A DNA stretch of 64,000 nucleotides. Source: Terripilifer sp031921685 (lineage in GTDB: Bacteria; Pseudomonadota; Alphaproteobacteria; Rhizobiales; Beijerinckiaceae). The position numbers and the translations under genes were made by a program. Positions 7,844 through 15,211 of this stretch are shown here, piece after piece. Location: the NCBI RefSeq assembly GCF_031921685.1, contig NZ_JAPDHU010000003.1, positions 124,001 to 188,000 on the forward strand. Direction: 5' to 3'. Position 1 is the first letter of the stretch. The number at the start of each line of letters is the position of its first letter. The notes under the pieces are model-generated. The model made no database searches, was not told the origin of the DNA, and saw only the letters and a list, made by a program, of their open reading frames with translations.

Positions 7844-8896
7844 TTATTTTGCGGCGTATATCTTTCGGATCGCGTGGATCTGATCGACTGGTGAAGCATA
7901 AAGTTGGGTCAGGGTCTTCTGCATGTCCTCGCCCGACGTCGGATCGACATCGATCTGAGCCCGGCGCGCCTCCTCGCGCAGGTCTTTGTCCTGCATCGTG
8001 TCCATGAAAGCGCGGCGCAGAAGGGTCACCCGCGCTGTCGGCACGTCTTTGGCAACCACGTAGGGCCGGGAGAAGCTTGTTTGCTGGTAGAATAGATTCA
8101 TGACTGCGCGCTGGGCATCGCTGGAGGCGAACTCCTTGGTGAGCGGCACTTTCATGCGATCGAGGCTGGGATGGCCGCTCACGGCCTCCTGAGCGAGCAA
8201 TTTGATGGAGCCGTTGCGGATCATCGGTTCGTACATGGCCGCTACGCCACCCCAGGACTGACCGCAGATCCCTTGAACCTCGCCTTTCTCCAAGGCAAGG
8301 TTCACCTCCCGGGAGCCAGGATAACCAGAAACGATCTTGAGCTTCGCGCCAAGCAACTCCTTTAACAAAGTCGGAAAATCATAGGTGGCGCCGCCCGGCG
8401 CGCTTGCGCCGAGGATGAGTTCCTTATGAAAAACATCGGCCAGGGAATTCACACCGGCATCGCTGCGCACAACACAGACGTCATAGTCCGTGTTGGCGTT
8501 GCCGATATAATTAAACTCCACGGGATTATGCGTGGACCGCACCTTGTCGTAAAAGAGCGGTTCGACAATGGCGCCCATATAAAGTGCTCCAATCGTCGTA
8601 CCGTCTTTCGGCGCGGAATTGGCGATGAAAGCTGCCGCAACATTGCTGCCAGCACCCGCCATGTTGGAGGCGGTAACGATAGGATTACCGGGAATATACT
8701 TTCCCAAATGCCGGGCGATGAGACGGGCGTAGACATCATAGCCACCGCCCGCCGATGATCCAATCAGCATCGTGACGCGCTTGCCTTTGAAGAAGCCGCT
8801 GTCAGCTTCGTTCGCTACGGCCTGAGTAACGCTCAGTGACGTCAGCAATAAAGTAGCGATCAGTCCGTCGTGCAGAATGCATCGGTTGCGCGCCAT
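7844..8896 (-). CDS. Bug/TctC-type tripartite tricarboxylate transporter substrate-binding protein
   Basis: 350-residue periplasmic binding protein with a hydrophobic N-terminal signal ending near AVANEA (about residue 30). Landmarks are RVTMLIGSSAGGGYDVYARL, the loop that binds carboxylate ligands in Bug proteins, then HLGKYIPGNPIVTASNMAGA, the IGALYMG region and a C-terminal FMDTMQDKDLREEARRAQID. It resembles the Bug protein at 52883 more than the three at 58.6-61.6 kb, sharing the GGGYDVY loop, PKDG and FMDTMQDK. It is first in an operon with a VOC protein and a FAD monooxygenase, and would supply their substrate, presumably an aromatic or other carboxylate. No TctA or TctB membrane subunits are encoded in the window. 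Confidence 0.88.
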   Translation of the reverse strand: MARNRCILHDGLIATLLLTSLSVTQAVANEADSGFFKGKRVTMLIGSSAGGGYDVYARLIARHLGKYIPGNPIVTASNMAGAGSNVAAAFIANSAPKDGTTIGALYMGAIVEPLFYDKVRSTHNPVEFNYIGNANTDYDVCVVRSDAGVNSLADVFHKELILGASAPGGATYDFPTLLKELLGAKLKIVSGYPGSREVNLALEKGEVQGICGQSWGGVAAMYEPMIRNGSIKLLAQEAVSGHPSLDRMKVPLTKEFASSDAQRAVMNLFYQQTSFSRPYVVAKDVPTARVTLLRRAFMDTMQDKDLREEARRAQIDVDPTSGEDMQKTLTQLYASPVDQIHAIRKIYAAK

Positions 8897-9016
8897 GTTT
8901 TCATCTCACGCTGCTTGATCTCCCCATATGAGTATGGATCAGGACACAGCGCCGACAAGCGATCGGAGCGCAAATAGAGCCACAATTAGAAAAACTAATC
9001 CGTGCAAGAAGCCGAG

Positions 9017-9047
9017 AAAATGGCTCGAACGGAATCCGTCCGAGCCA
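9017..9047 (-). terminator. rho-independent terminator after amidohydrolase operon
   Basis: Near-perfect inverted repeat, arms TGGCTCGAACGGA and TCCGTCCGAGCCA with one mismatch, at 9021-9047. On the minus strand it is followed by a short run of T. It sits 30 bases after the stop of the amidohydrolase gene and before the next minus-strand operon, so it probably ends the five-gene operon that starts at 13751. Confidence 0.7.
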
Positions 9048-9076
9048 CATATGCATGACATTCGATCGCAGTGAGC

Positions 9077-10537
9077 TCAGCTCGGATCGGCAAAGGCGGC
9101 AAGCCTTGCATTCGTTTCGCGCACTTCGTGCATAATTTTTCCGTGGTCGATGCCGTTTAGTTTGCCATCTTGCGCCAATATGCGCCCGTCGGCCATCACC
9201 AAAGCCACATTATTAGGCTGCGCATGCAGCACGATCGCGTCCCATGGATTGGCCATGGGTGCAAGATTGAAGTCGTCGCCCCGGATCAAAATGATATCGG
9301 CGCGCTTGCCGACCGTGAGCGAACCTGTGACCTTTTCAAGCCCCAGCGCTTTCGCGCCATCGATCGTCGCCATCTCGACGAGCCGTTTGGCCGTCACGAG
9401 ATTGTCCGGCCCCTCACCGACGCGGTGCTTGTCGTATTTGAACATCACGCGCATGACGTTGAAATAGTCGGCATTGCCGGCGACGGTCTCATCCAGCGAC
9501 AGGCTGGTCAAAACGCCCGACTGCAGCAGTTCGTTGATCTGGACGACGCCGCCATCAGGTGGACGCTGCACCTCGCCGATCGGCGAAGAAGCGAAACTGG
9601 TGCCCCGGCTCTTCAAGATCGCCCGCTCCTCGGCGACCGTGAACATCGGATGGACGAGCTGTACATCGGCACCAAGCAAGCCCTGCTTCTCCAATTCGAA
9701 CACCAGGTCCTTCGGCGACGCGTGCAAGGTAATGGGCAAGCCGAGTTCCCGCGCGCCACCCCAGTCGCGTTTGGCGATGTCGAACGTGATCGTGCCGCGC
9801 AAGCTCTGCCCCGGCACGAGGTTGCGCGAACAGATGCCCAACGACAGCCGGCCGTCAGTCGCCGCCGGATCGACAAACCAGTCCTTCTTGGCGCGGGCGA
9901 GATCGGCAAGGTCCATGATCTTGTCAGTCGGGCCTTGCTGCGGACCACCATAGGAATAGCGCCCGCGGATGCCCATGTCGCGCATCGCACTGATCTCGGC
10001 ATCGGCCCAAGCCGGTCCGCGCGTGTTATGGCACCAGTTATGAACGGTTGTGATGCCGGTAAGCAGGCCTTCCGCAATGCCAAAGCGAGCGGCACGGTAC
10101 GCGTCGGCCGGTTGCGTGCGCACGCCGATCCGGGACGTCAGTGGAAAATAGGAATAGCGGTTGTCGGTGGTCCGGACCCATTGCCGGCAGTTGCAGTTCC
10201 ATAAATGCCAATGGGTATCGACGAAACCCGGCATGCAGATCATGCCGCGTCCCTCGACCACCTCAGCGCTCGGCGCGGCAATATTGGCACCGACGGCGAC
10301 GATATAGCCGTCGCGCACATGTACGTCGCCCGCCGAAATCTCGCCGAGGGAACTATCCATGGTGAGCAGATGGGCGTTACGGATGATGTATTCGCGCCGC
10401 GGCGGGAGCGGATTGGCGGACGCTCGCGCGGCGGCAAAATCCGGCGCCGTCTGCGCGCGCGCATACCGTGCGCCCACCAGACCAGCACCGAGTGCGGCCC
10501 CACCAGCGATGACGGTCCGTCGATTGAATGGTTGCAT
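9077..10537 (-). CDS. amidohydrolase family protein, Tat-exported (cytosine deaminase/chlorohydrolase-like)
   Basis: 486-residue metal-dependent hydrolase. The N-terminus QPFNRRTVIAGGAALGAG is a twin-arginine signal, so the enzyme is probably exported folded; that is unusual for this family, whose members are mostly cytoplasmic. The catalytic domain begins with the beta-sandwich segment IIRNAHLLTMD. The HxH metal motif is in GFVDTHWHLWN (about residue 105), further ligands are the His in ITLHASP and LVHPMF, and LSLDETVAGNADYF holds the expected late acidic residue. KRADIILI closes the composite domain. Last gene of the five-gene operon from 13751; the gap to the alpha/beta hydrolase before it is 61 bases. 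The substrate could be a cyclic amide, amidine or aminated ring, but this is inferred from the family only. Confidence 0.85.
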   Translation of the reverse strand: MQPFNRRTVIAGGAALGAGLVGARYARAQTAPDFAAARASANPLPPRREYIIRNAHLLTMDSSLGEISAGDVHVRDGYIVAVGANIAAPSAEVVEGRGMICMPGFVDTHWHLWNCNCRQWVRTTDNRYSYFPLTSRIGVRTQPADAYRAARFGIAEGLLTGITTVHNWCHNTRGPAWADAEISAMRDMGIRGRYSYGGPQQGPTDKIMDLADLARAKKDWFVDPAATDGRLSLGICSRNLVPGQSLRGTITFDIAKRDWGGARELGLPITLHASPKDLVFELEKQGLLGADVQLVHPMFTVAEERAILKSRGTSFASSPIGEVQRPPDGGVVQINELLQSGVLTSLSLDETVAGNADYFNVMRVMFKYDKHRVGEGPDNLVTAKRLVEMATIDGAKALGLEKVTGSLTVGKRADIILIRGDDFNLAPMANPWDAIVLHAQPNNVALVMADGRILAQDGKLNGIDHGKIMHEVRETNARLAAFADPS

Positions 10538-10598
10538 CGAATCCCTCCCCTATTGCACGACACTCTTGAACGCCGACGGCCCGTGCGAACCCGCAGCG

Positions 10599-11441
10599 TT
10601 ATTTTCCGGGCAACGGCTGCGCGCCGATAAAGGCGATCATGTCGGCGATCGCTTGATGTGAGGCCACCGTAGTCGGATCCTTGGTGATAAACGTATGCCC
10701 CTGCCCGTCGTATAGTTTCAGCGTCACCTGGGCGCCCTGTTCTGCATAGGCCTCGGCGAAGTCTTCCGACATGCCAGGCGACAGGATCACATCCTCGGTA
10801 CCTTGGATAAGAAGAAGTGGTGGCCAATGCGTCGCTTGACGCTCACGCACCAACCGTATCGGGCTGCCCGCTTCCATCTGGTCACGGTTTGCCCAGTAGG
10901 CCTCATGACAAGCGACATGGTCGTGCATGTCTTTACTCAACGCATAATGGTAGCGTTTGGCTGGATCGGAGACGGGCCAACAGGCAATGAGAAAAGCGAG
11001 ACTGGCGCTCTGCTGCATTGGCGGCTGGTCGACCGTAAAAGCCGGATCGTCCGGCCGCAGGGCGGTCAGCAGAAGCTGATGGCCGCCGCTCGAAGTTCCA
11101 ACCGCACCGATCCGGTTGGGGTCAACATTCAATTCCGACGCATGATGCTTCAACCAGCGGACAGCGAAATTGATATCCGATACCGGTAGCGGATAGCGGC
11201 CTTCCGGTGGCACGCGAAAATCGATTGCCATCACCAATACGCCCGAGGCGGCCAGCGTCCGATCAATGGCCTGATTGGTCAAGCGATCTTCGGCACACCA
11301 ACGTCCGCCATGCGCATCGACGACCGCTGCCGTTTTATGTTCGGTTTTCGGCCGATAGATGCGCGCGATCAGAGGAATGCCACGCGGCGTGTGGTAGACA
11401 CACTCTTCGACGGTGAAGTCCAGCGGGGCACTTGTCTGCAT
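10599..11441 (-). CDS. alpha/beta hydrolase (HSL/BD-FAE esterase-like)
   Basis: 280 residues. VVDAHGGRW (about residue 37) is the oxyanion-hole HGG motif of hormone-sensitive-lipase-type esterases. GAVGTSSGGHQ near residue 115 is the nucleophile elbow G-T-S-S-G. GTEDVILSPG carries the acid and DGQGHTFI the catalytic His near the C-terminus. There is no signal peptide. It lies 13 bases after the RraA-like gene in the same operon, with the amidohydrolase next. Ester or enol-lactone hydrolysis of a pathway intermediate would fit, but the natural substrate is unknown. Confidence 0.88.
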   Translation of the reverse strand: MQTSAPLDFTVEECVYHTPRGIPLIARIYRPKTEHKTAAVVDAHGGRWCAEDRLTNQAIDRTLAASGVLVMAIDFRVPPEGRYPLPVSDINFAVRWLKHHASELNVDPNRIGAVGTSSGGHQLLLTALRPDDPAFTVDQPPMQQSASLAFLIACWPVSDPAKRYHYALSKDMHDHVACHEAYWANRDQMEAGSPIRLVRERQATHWPPLLLIQGTEDVILSPGMSEDFAEAYAEQGAQVTLKLYDGQGHTFITKDPTTVASHQAIADMIAFIGAQPLPGK

Positions 11442-11454
11442 CGCGCGATCCGTA

Positions 11455-12126
11455 TCAGACGTGACCGTATTTCTTCAGCGCCTCGCCGAGCGAAAGCCCC
11501 GCGAGAATTTCCGCGCGAATGTCCTGTTCGCGCCGCGTCAATTCCTCGGTGCGGATCAGCACCGGCTCGATCAAAGCAGCCGGAATGACAATAGCGCCAT
11601 CTTCGTCGGCGAGGATAAAGTCGCCCGGTGAGACAGTGACGCTTTTGCTGGTCGCGCCACTCATCGAAACGGGAATATTGTAACCGTTCACTTTCCATCG
11701 GCCTATCGACTGGACCGGCGTGCGGTATTTAGCGAAGACGGGAAAGTCGTGCTGGCTGAGATAACGCAAATCGCGAATACCGCCGTCAACCAGAGCACCG
11801 ACGCAGCCGCGCTCCTTCATGCCAATGGCGATCAGCTCGCCAAAATAGCAGATACCACTGCCATCGCCGCTCCACACCGAAACATCGCCCGGCGAAAGCC
11901 CCTGGCAGGCCTTCATCTTCTCACTGTCGCCACCAAGCGGATAAGGAGTCATCTGGCCGCGGATCGTATAGGCAAAGCCGGCGATGCGCTCGGCCCCTCG
12001 CACATAGGGCGCAAAATCCGCCGACAGGCCGAGGTCAGGATGGCCCATTTCGTCGAGCACGTCCGCTACGTTCGAAGTATCGACCTTGGAGTATCGAGCG
12101 ATGATGTCTGCTCTATTGATCGTCAT
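11455..12126 (-). CDS. RraA-like protein (HMG aldolase / oxaloacetate decarboxylase fold)
   Basis: 223 residues. The family core is GSGICYFGELIAIGMKERGC followed by GALVDGGIRDLRYL, in which the Arg-Asp pair of the G-x-x-D-G-x-x-R-D motif binds Mg2+ and substrate in 4-hydroxy-4-methyl-2-oxoglutarate aldolases. GDFILADEDGAIVIP follows, another conserved block. The length fits stand-alone aldolase-type members rather than the shorter E. coli regulator of RNase E (about 160 residues). In this operon it most likely performs a retro-aldol or decarboxylation step on a 2-oxo acid. The start is an ATG 11 bases after the SDR gene. Confidence 0.88.
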   Translation of the reverse strand: MTINRADIIARYSKVDTSNVADVLDEMGHPDLGLSADFAPYVRGAERIAGFAYTIRGQMTPYPLGGDSEKMKACQGLSPGDVSVWSGDGSGICYFGELIAIGMKERGCVGALVDGGIRDLRYLSQHDFPVFAKYRTPVQSIGRWKVNGYNIPVSMSGATSKSVTVSPGDFILADEDGAIVIPAALIEPVLIRTEELTRREQDIRAEILAGLSLGEALKKYGHV

Positions 12127-12137
12127 GACAGCTCTCG

Positions 12138-12923
12138 TTAAATGCTGGGAATGTAGCCGCCGTCGACGCGAACGACGGTGCCGGTGATGTAGGAAGCGCG
12201 GTCGCTGGCCAGAAAGGCTGCGGCATCGCCATATTCTGCCGGATTGCCATAACGGTTCATCGGAATGGTCTCGACGCTTTGTGCGATCACCGCGTCAACC
12301 GACCGCCCTTCCCGCTTGGCGCGCGCTTCATCGAGCGCCCGAATGCGCTGCGTGGCAATGCGGCCCGGCAGAATGATATTGGACGTAATGCCATGCGGCG
12401 CCACCTCGCGTGCCAACGTCTTCGACCATGAGACGAGCGCGGCCCGCAGCGTGTTGGAGATGCCGAGATTGGGAATCGGCGCTACCACACCAGATGAGGT
12501 GCTGGTGATGATGCGCCCCCATTTCCGCCCGATCATATGCGGCAACGCGCGGTCGGTGATCTTGAAGACGGAAAGCGCCATGCTCTCGAACTGGCCTCTC
12601 CACGTAGCGGCTGCAACGTTGCGCGCCTCGCTCGGTGGCGGGCCACCCGTGTTGTTGACGAGAATGTCGACCGGACCGAGATTTTGTTCGATCCAGGCGA
12701 ATTTTTCCTCGATCAGCTCTTGCTCGCCCAGATCCCACAGAAGCGGAACGAAGCGGCCGCGCGCGCCCTTCAACCGTTCGGCTGTACGCTGCAGACTTTC
12801 ATCGCGAATACCACCGCCGACGACGATGGCCCCTTCTTGCGCCAGCGCTTCGGCGATCGCCGAACCGAGACCGCCCCCCGCACCCAGGACGAGAGCAACC
12901 TTCTTATCGATGCCAAGATCCAT
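12138..12923 (-). CDS. SDR family oxidoreductase with atypical active site
   Basis: 261 residues. The Rossmann motif appears as VLGAGGGLGSAIAEALAQEG (about residues 12-31). NNTGGPPPSEARN is the NNAG-like element. ITSTSSGVVAPIP carries the catalytic-Ser region. Where the family normally has YxxxK, the sequence reads GISNTLRAALVSWSKTL, so the Tyr and Lys positions appear to be Ser and Arg. DGGYIPSI ends the protein in the usual DGG pattern. Second gene of the operon, between the aspartate-dehydrogenase-like and RraA-like genes, with gaps of about 10 bases. It may be a dehydrogenase with altered chemistry, a dehydratase, or a non-redox member; I cannot decide from sequence. Confidence 0.87.
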   Translation of the reverse strand: MDLGIDKKVALVLGAGGGLGSAIAEALAQEGAIVVGGGIRDESLQRTAERLKGARGRFVPLLWDLGEQELIEEKFAWIEQNLGPVDILVNNTGGPPPSEARNVAAATWRGQFESMALSVFKITDRALPHMIGRKWGRIITSTSSGVVAPIPNLGISNTLRAALVSWSKTLAREVAPHGITSNIILPGRIATQRIRALDEARAKREGRSVDAVIAQSVETIPMNRYGNPAEYGDAAAFLASDRASYITGTVVRVDGGYIPSI

Positions 12924-12932
12924 CGCCGCCCC

Positions 12933-13751
12933 CTATGTGCCAACACGCAATGGCGCGTTGATCTTGCGCAGATAGGCGATCACCGAAAGGGCTGTGATTC
13001 GGCCGGTCTTCGGATTTTCGCTCGGTATATTGCCAATCGTCATCGAAAAGCTGGCCGAATCCGCATCGACCTGGATGCTATGCGTGTTGCGATCGATGCC
13101 GGGGTCGGCCCAGATCTCCAGCGTCGTCTTGTCCACCCCGATGCCGGCGAGGCCCAGCGCAACGGCCACGTTGAGATTGGCCGGGAAGCCGACGGCCGCT
13201 TCGCGTGGCGAGCCAGAAAAGATTTTCATCGGCGCTTTGATGTCGTCGATTTTGATGTTGTTCTGCTCCAAGAAGGGAGCGCCCATCAGGCCTTTGACCG
13301 GCTTGCGCGTCACCATGGTGACGCTGCGGATCGTGCCTTCCGCTGCGGCCGTCACCGCGTCGAGCCCGAGCAGAGCCCCAGTTGGCACGCCGATCTGTCC
13401 GCCATGGGCCTTGGCGGTCTCGACCAGATCCATATTGTTGAGGAGTGCGCCACAGCTCAACACAATGGCCGTCTTACCGTTTCGCACAAACGGTTCGACG
13501 ATCTGGCGTACCAGCGCGGCCGGGGCGCATTCGATAACAATGTCGGCAAGTGGCTCAAGTGCCACCACATCGACGACCTGCGGCGGCGCCTTGAGATGAT
13601 GTAAGCGCTCTTTGGCGGCATCGATGTTCTTTGCCGACACCGCCACGAGCTTCAGGCCCGGAATCCCCTTGTCGATTTCCTCAGCCAGCTTCAGGCCGAC
13701 GGCACCAAGACCGGCGATTGCGACCCGCAACGGCGCGCCCGTTTTCTGCAT
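12933..13751 (-). CDS. aspartate dehydrogenase-like NAD(P)-dependent oxidoreductase
   Basis: 272 residues, matching the roughly 265 of L-aspartate dehydrogenases (NadX/DUF108). RVAIAGLGAVGLKLAEEIDKG (residues 9-29) is the dinucleotide-binding loop. VIECAPAALVRQIVEPF and SCGALL are family blocks. VGFPANLNVAVALGLAGIG precedes the C-terminal catalytic part with NTHSIQVDADSASF, whose His is the likely catalytic residue, and IPSENPKTGRITALSV. I prefer the ATG at 13751 to an upstream in-frame start at 13877, which would overlap the divergent LysR gene. It is first in the operon with SDR, RraA-like, alpha/beta hydrolase and amidohydrolase genes. That neighbourhood suggests a catabolic amino-acid or imine dehydrogenase rather than NAD biosynthesis; nadA and nadC are absent here. 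Confidence 0.85.
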   Translation of the reverse strand: MQKTGAPLRVAIAGLGAVGLKLAEEIDKGIPGLKLVAVSAKNIDAAKERLHHLKAPPQVVDVVALEPLADIVIECAPAALVRQIVEPFVRNGKTAIVLSCGALLNNMDLVETAKAHGGQIGVPTGALLGLDAVTAAAEGTIRSVTMVTRKPVKGLMGAPFLEQNNIKIDDIKAPMKIFSGSPREAAVGFPANLNVAVALGLAGIGVDKTTLEIWADPGIDRNTHSIQVDADSASFSMTIGNIPSENPKTGRITALSVIAYLRKINAPLRVGT

Positions 13752-13829
13752 GATTTGTTTCCCGCTCGCGAAATGAGTGGTCGAGCAATGGGCCGTTCGA
13801 CTTGGCTGGACAAACCATTTGTTTTCACG

Positions 13830-13856
13830 GTATGCATGAGAAATGGTAATGCATAC
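13830..13856. promoter_or_regulatory. inverted repeat overlapping the start of the LysR gene
   Basis: Arms GTATGCAT (13830-13837) and ATGCATAC (13849-13856) are perfectly complementary with an 11-base spacer, giving an ATGCAT-N11-ATGCAT symmetry of the LysR-box kind. The LysR start codon at 13843 lies in the spacer. Binding here would repress the regulator's own gene and could affect the divergent operon starting at 13751. Confidence 0.55.
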
Positions 13857-14862
13857 GTCTCGGACGCCGCGTTTCAATCTTGGAACCTTGCGTGGGTTCG
13901 AGGCCGCCGCGCGTCATCTGTCGTTTACGCTTGCCGCGCAGGAACTGAACCTGACACAAGGCGCCGTCAGCCGACAGGTCATGCAACTTGAGAACGATCT
14001 CGGCACTGTCTTGTTTGAACGGCGAATTCGTCGACTTCTGCTCACGCCCGCCGGACAGGATTTCTACGTCGCCTCGAAAGCGGCGCTGCGGCTTTTGGAT
14101 CAGGCGGCGGCCAAGGTCCGAGGCGATAGCGAAGAGACACGGATCACGGTTTCAGTGCTGCCAACCATCGGTGCCCTCTGGTTGATGCCGAAGCTGCATC
14201 GCTTCCGCAAAATGCATCCCAAAATCGACATGCGGCTGGTGAGTTCCATCGAACCGTTTAGTCCCGGTCCGGATGCCGAAATCGCCATTCGCGTCGGCCT
14301 GCCACCGGGCCAGATTCAGCCCAGCAAAACCAGCCCCATTGAAGGGCCCCGGATCGACCTGACGATGGCGACCAAATGGGATGGGCTATCATTCACCGAA
14401 CTCATGCCCGACACGCTCGTGCCGGTCATGTCTAAAAAGCTCGCGCCTGTTGATCGGAAGCTGAGTCTGCAGGATGCTCTGGTGTCATTCCCACACATTC
14501 ATGTCTCCTCGCGCCGACACGCATGGCCCGATTGGCTCATCGCACAGGGCATCGAAGCGCCCACCCGATCGGATGACGTGGAATGCGGCCATTTCTTCAT
14601 GGCTCTTGATGCGATGAAAGACCGGCAAGGCATCGCCCTTGTTCCAGCCCTGATCCTCGCCGATCTGGAATACCTGCAGGATCTCGAAATCCTACCCTGT
14701 AGGCTCCAACGAAGCGCTGGCAGCTATCACGCCGTCTTTCAGCGTGCCCACGCCAGCAATCTTGGCGTGATCGCTTTTCTGGCCTGGTTGCAGGAGGAAG
14801 CGGCGATGCTGCAGACGCGCACCGACAGGGTTCTCGCTGAAGCACTTGCTGGAAGTGGCTAA
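13843..14862 (+). CDS. LysR family transcriptional regulator (GcvA-like)
   Basis: 339-residue LTTR. The N-terminal helix-turn-helix reads LRGFEAAARHLSFTLAAQEL then LTQGAVSRQVMQLENDLG and RRIRRLLLTPAGQ (about residues 15-75). The effector domain contains the GcvA-like TISVLPT-type start (ITVSVLPTIGALWLMPKL). It is divergent from the AspDH-SDR-RraA-hydrolase-amidohydrolase operon, with 91 bases between starts, and so is its likely regulator. Two in-frame ATGs (13843 and 13849) are possible; both lie in a perfect inverted repeat. Confidence 0.9.
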   Translation: MVMHTSRTPRFNLGTLRGFEAAARHLSFTLAAQELNLTQGAVSRQVMQLENDLGTVLFERRIRRLLLTPAGQDFYVASKAALRLLDQAAAKVRGDSEETRITVSVLPTIGALWLMPKLHRFRKMHPKIDMRLVSSIEPFSPGPDAEIAIRVGLPPGQIQPSKTSPIEGPRIDLTMATKWDGLSFTELMPDTLVPVMSKKLAPVDRKLSLQDALVSFPHIHVSSRRHAWPDWLIAQGIEAPTRSDDVECGHFFMALDAMKDRQGIALVPALILADLEYLQDLEILPCRLQRSAGSYHAVFQRAHASNLGVIAFLAWLQEEAAMLQTRTDRVLAEALAGSG

Positions 14863-14966
14863 CGTTCAGAGAAGTTTAGCCCAATAGATCCGATGGCGAT
14901 TCCGTTGAACCAAGGTCCAAAGACCGTGGATTGCAATGCCGTCGCCACCCATCATGGGCGAATTAG

Positions 14967-14974
14967 GTATACAC
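14967..14974. promoter_or_regulatory. GTATACAC half-site, candidate GntR site
   Basis: Single GTATACAC element in the control region, matching the half-site of the perfect palindrome at 18438-18447. On its own it is weak evidence; the value is the recurrence within the same 6-kb module. Confidence 0.3.
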
Positions 14975-15144
14975 GAAACATTCCCCCAAGAAATGCGGAC
15001 TGAAGCTCTGAGGTCAAGCCAAAGGAATTTCCACCGCGGCGAAACCGGCTCGAATGACAAGTTACCCGTATAAATACGGCATTCCTGGCCGATCCGAGCA
15101 ATCGGAAGCAGACATTATATTGCCCGCTCCTAAATCTTATTGAC

Positions 15145-15174
15145 GTGCATACCTAATGATGACAACGTATACAC
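15145..15174. promoter_or_regulatory. imperfect inverted repeat, candidate GntR operator
   Basis: GTGCATAC (15145-15152) and GTATACAC (15167-15174) are complementary at 7 of 8 positions, spacer 14 bases. It lies 38 bases before the SBP start at 15212, where it could block or control the operon promoter. The half-sites match those before the FAH gene and the VOC gene. Confidence 0.5.
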
Positions 15175-15211
15175 GTACGCATAAGCGACGCTCGTGTTGG
15201 GGAACCTCGAG

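Larger units (their letters stand above)
14863..15211. other. gene-free control region upstream of the ABC/VOC operon
   Basis: About 350 bases with no convincing gene. It contains GTATACAC at 14967-14974 and the imperfect inverted repeat GTGCATAC / GTATACAC at 15145-15174, both resembling GntR-family half-sites found again before the VOC gene at 18486 and the FAH gene. The operon promoter should lie here; I cannot place -35/-10 boxes with confidence. Confidence 0.5.
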
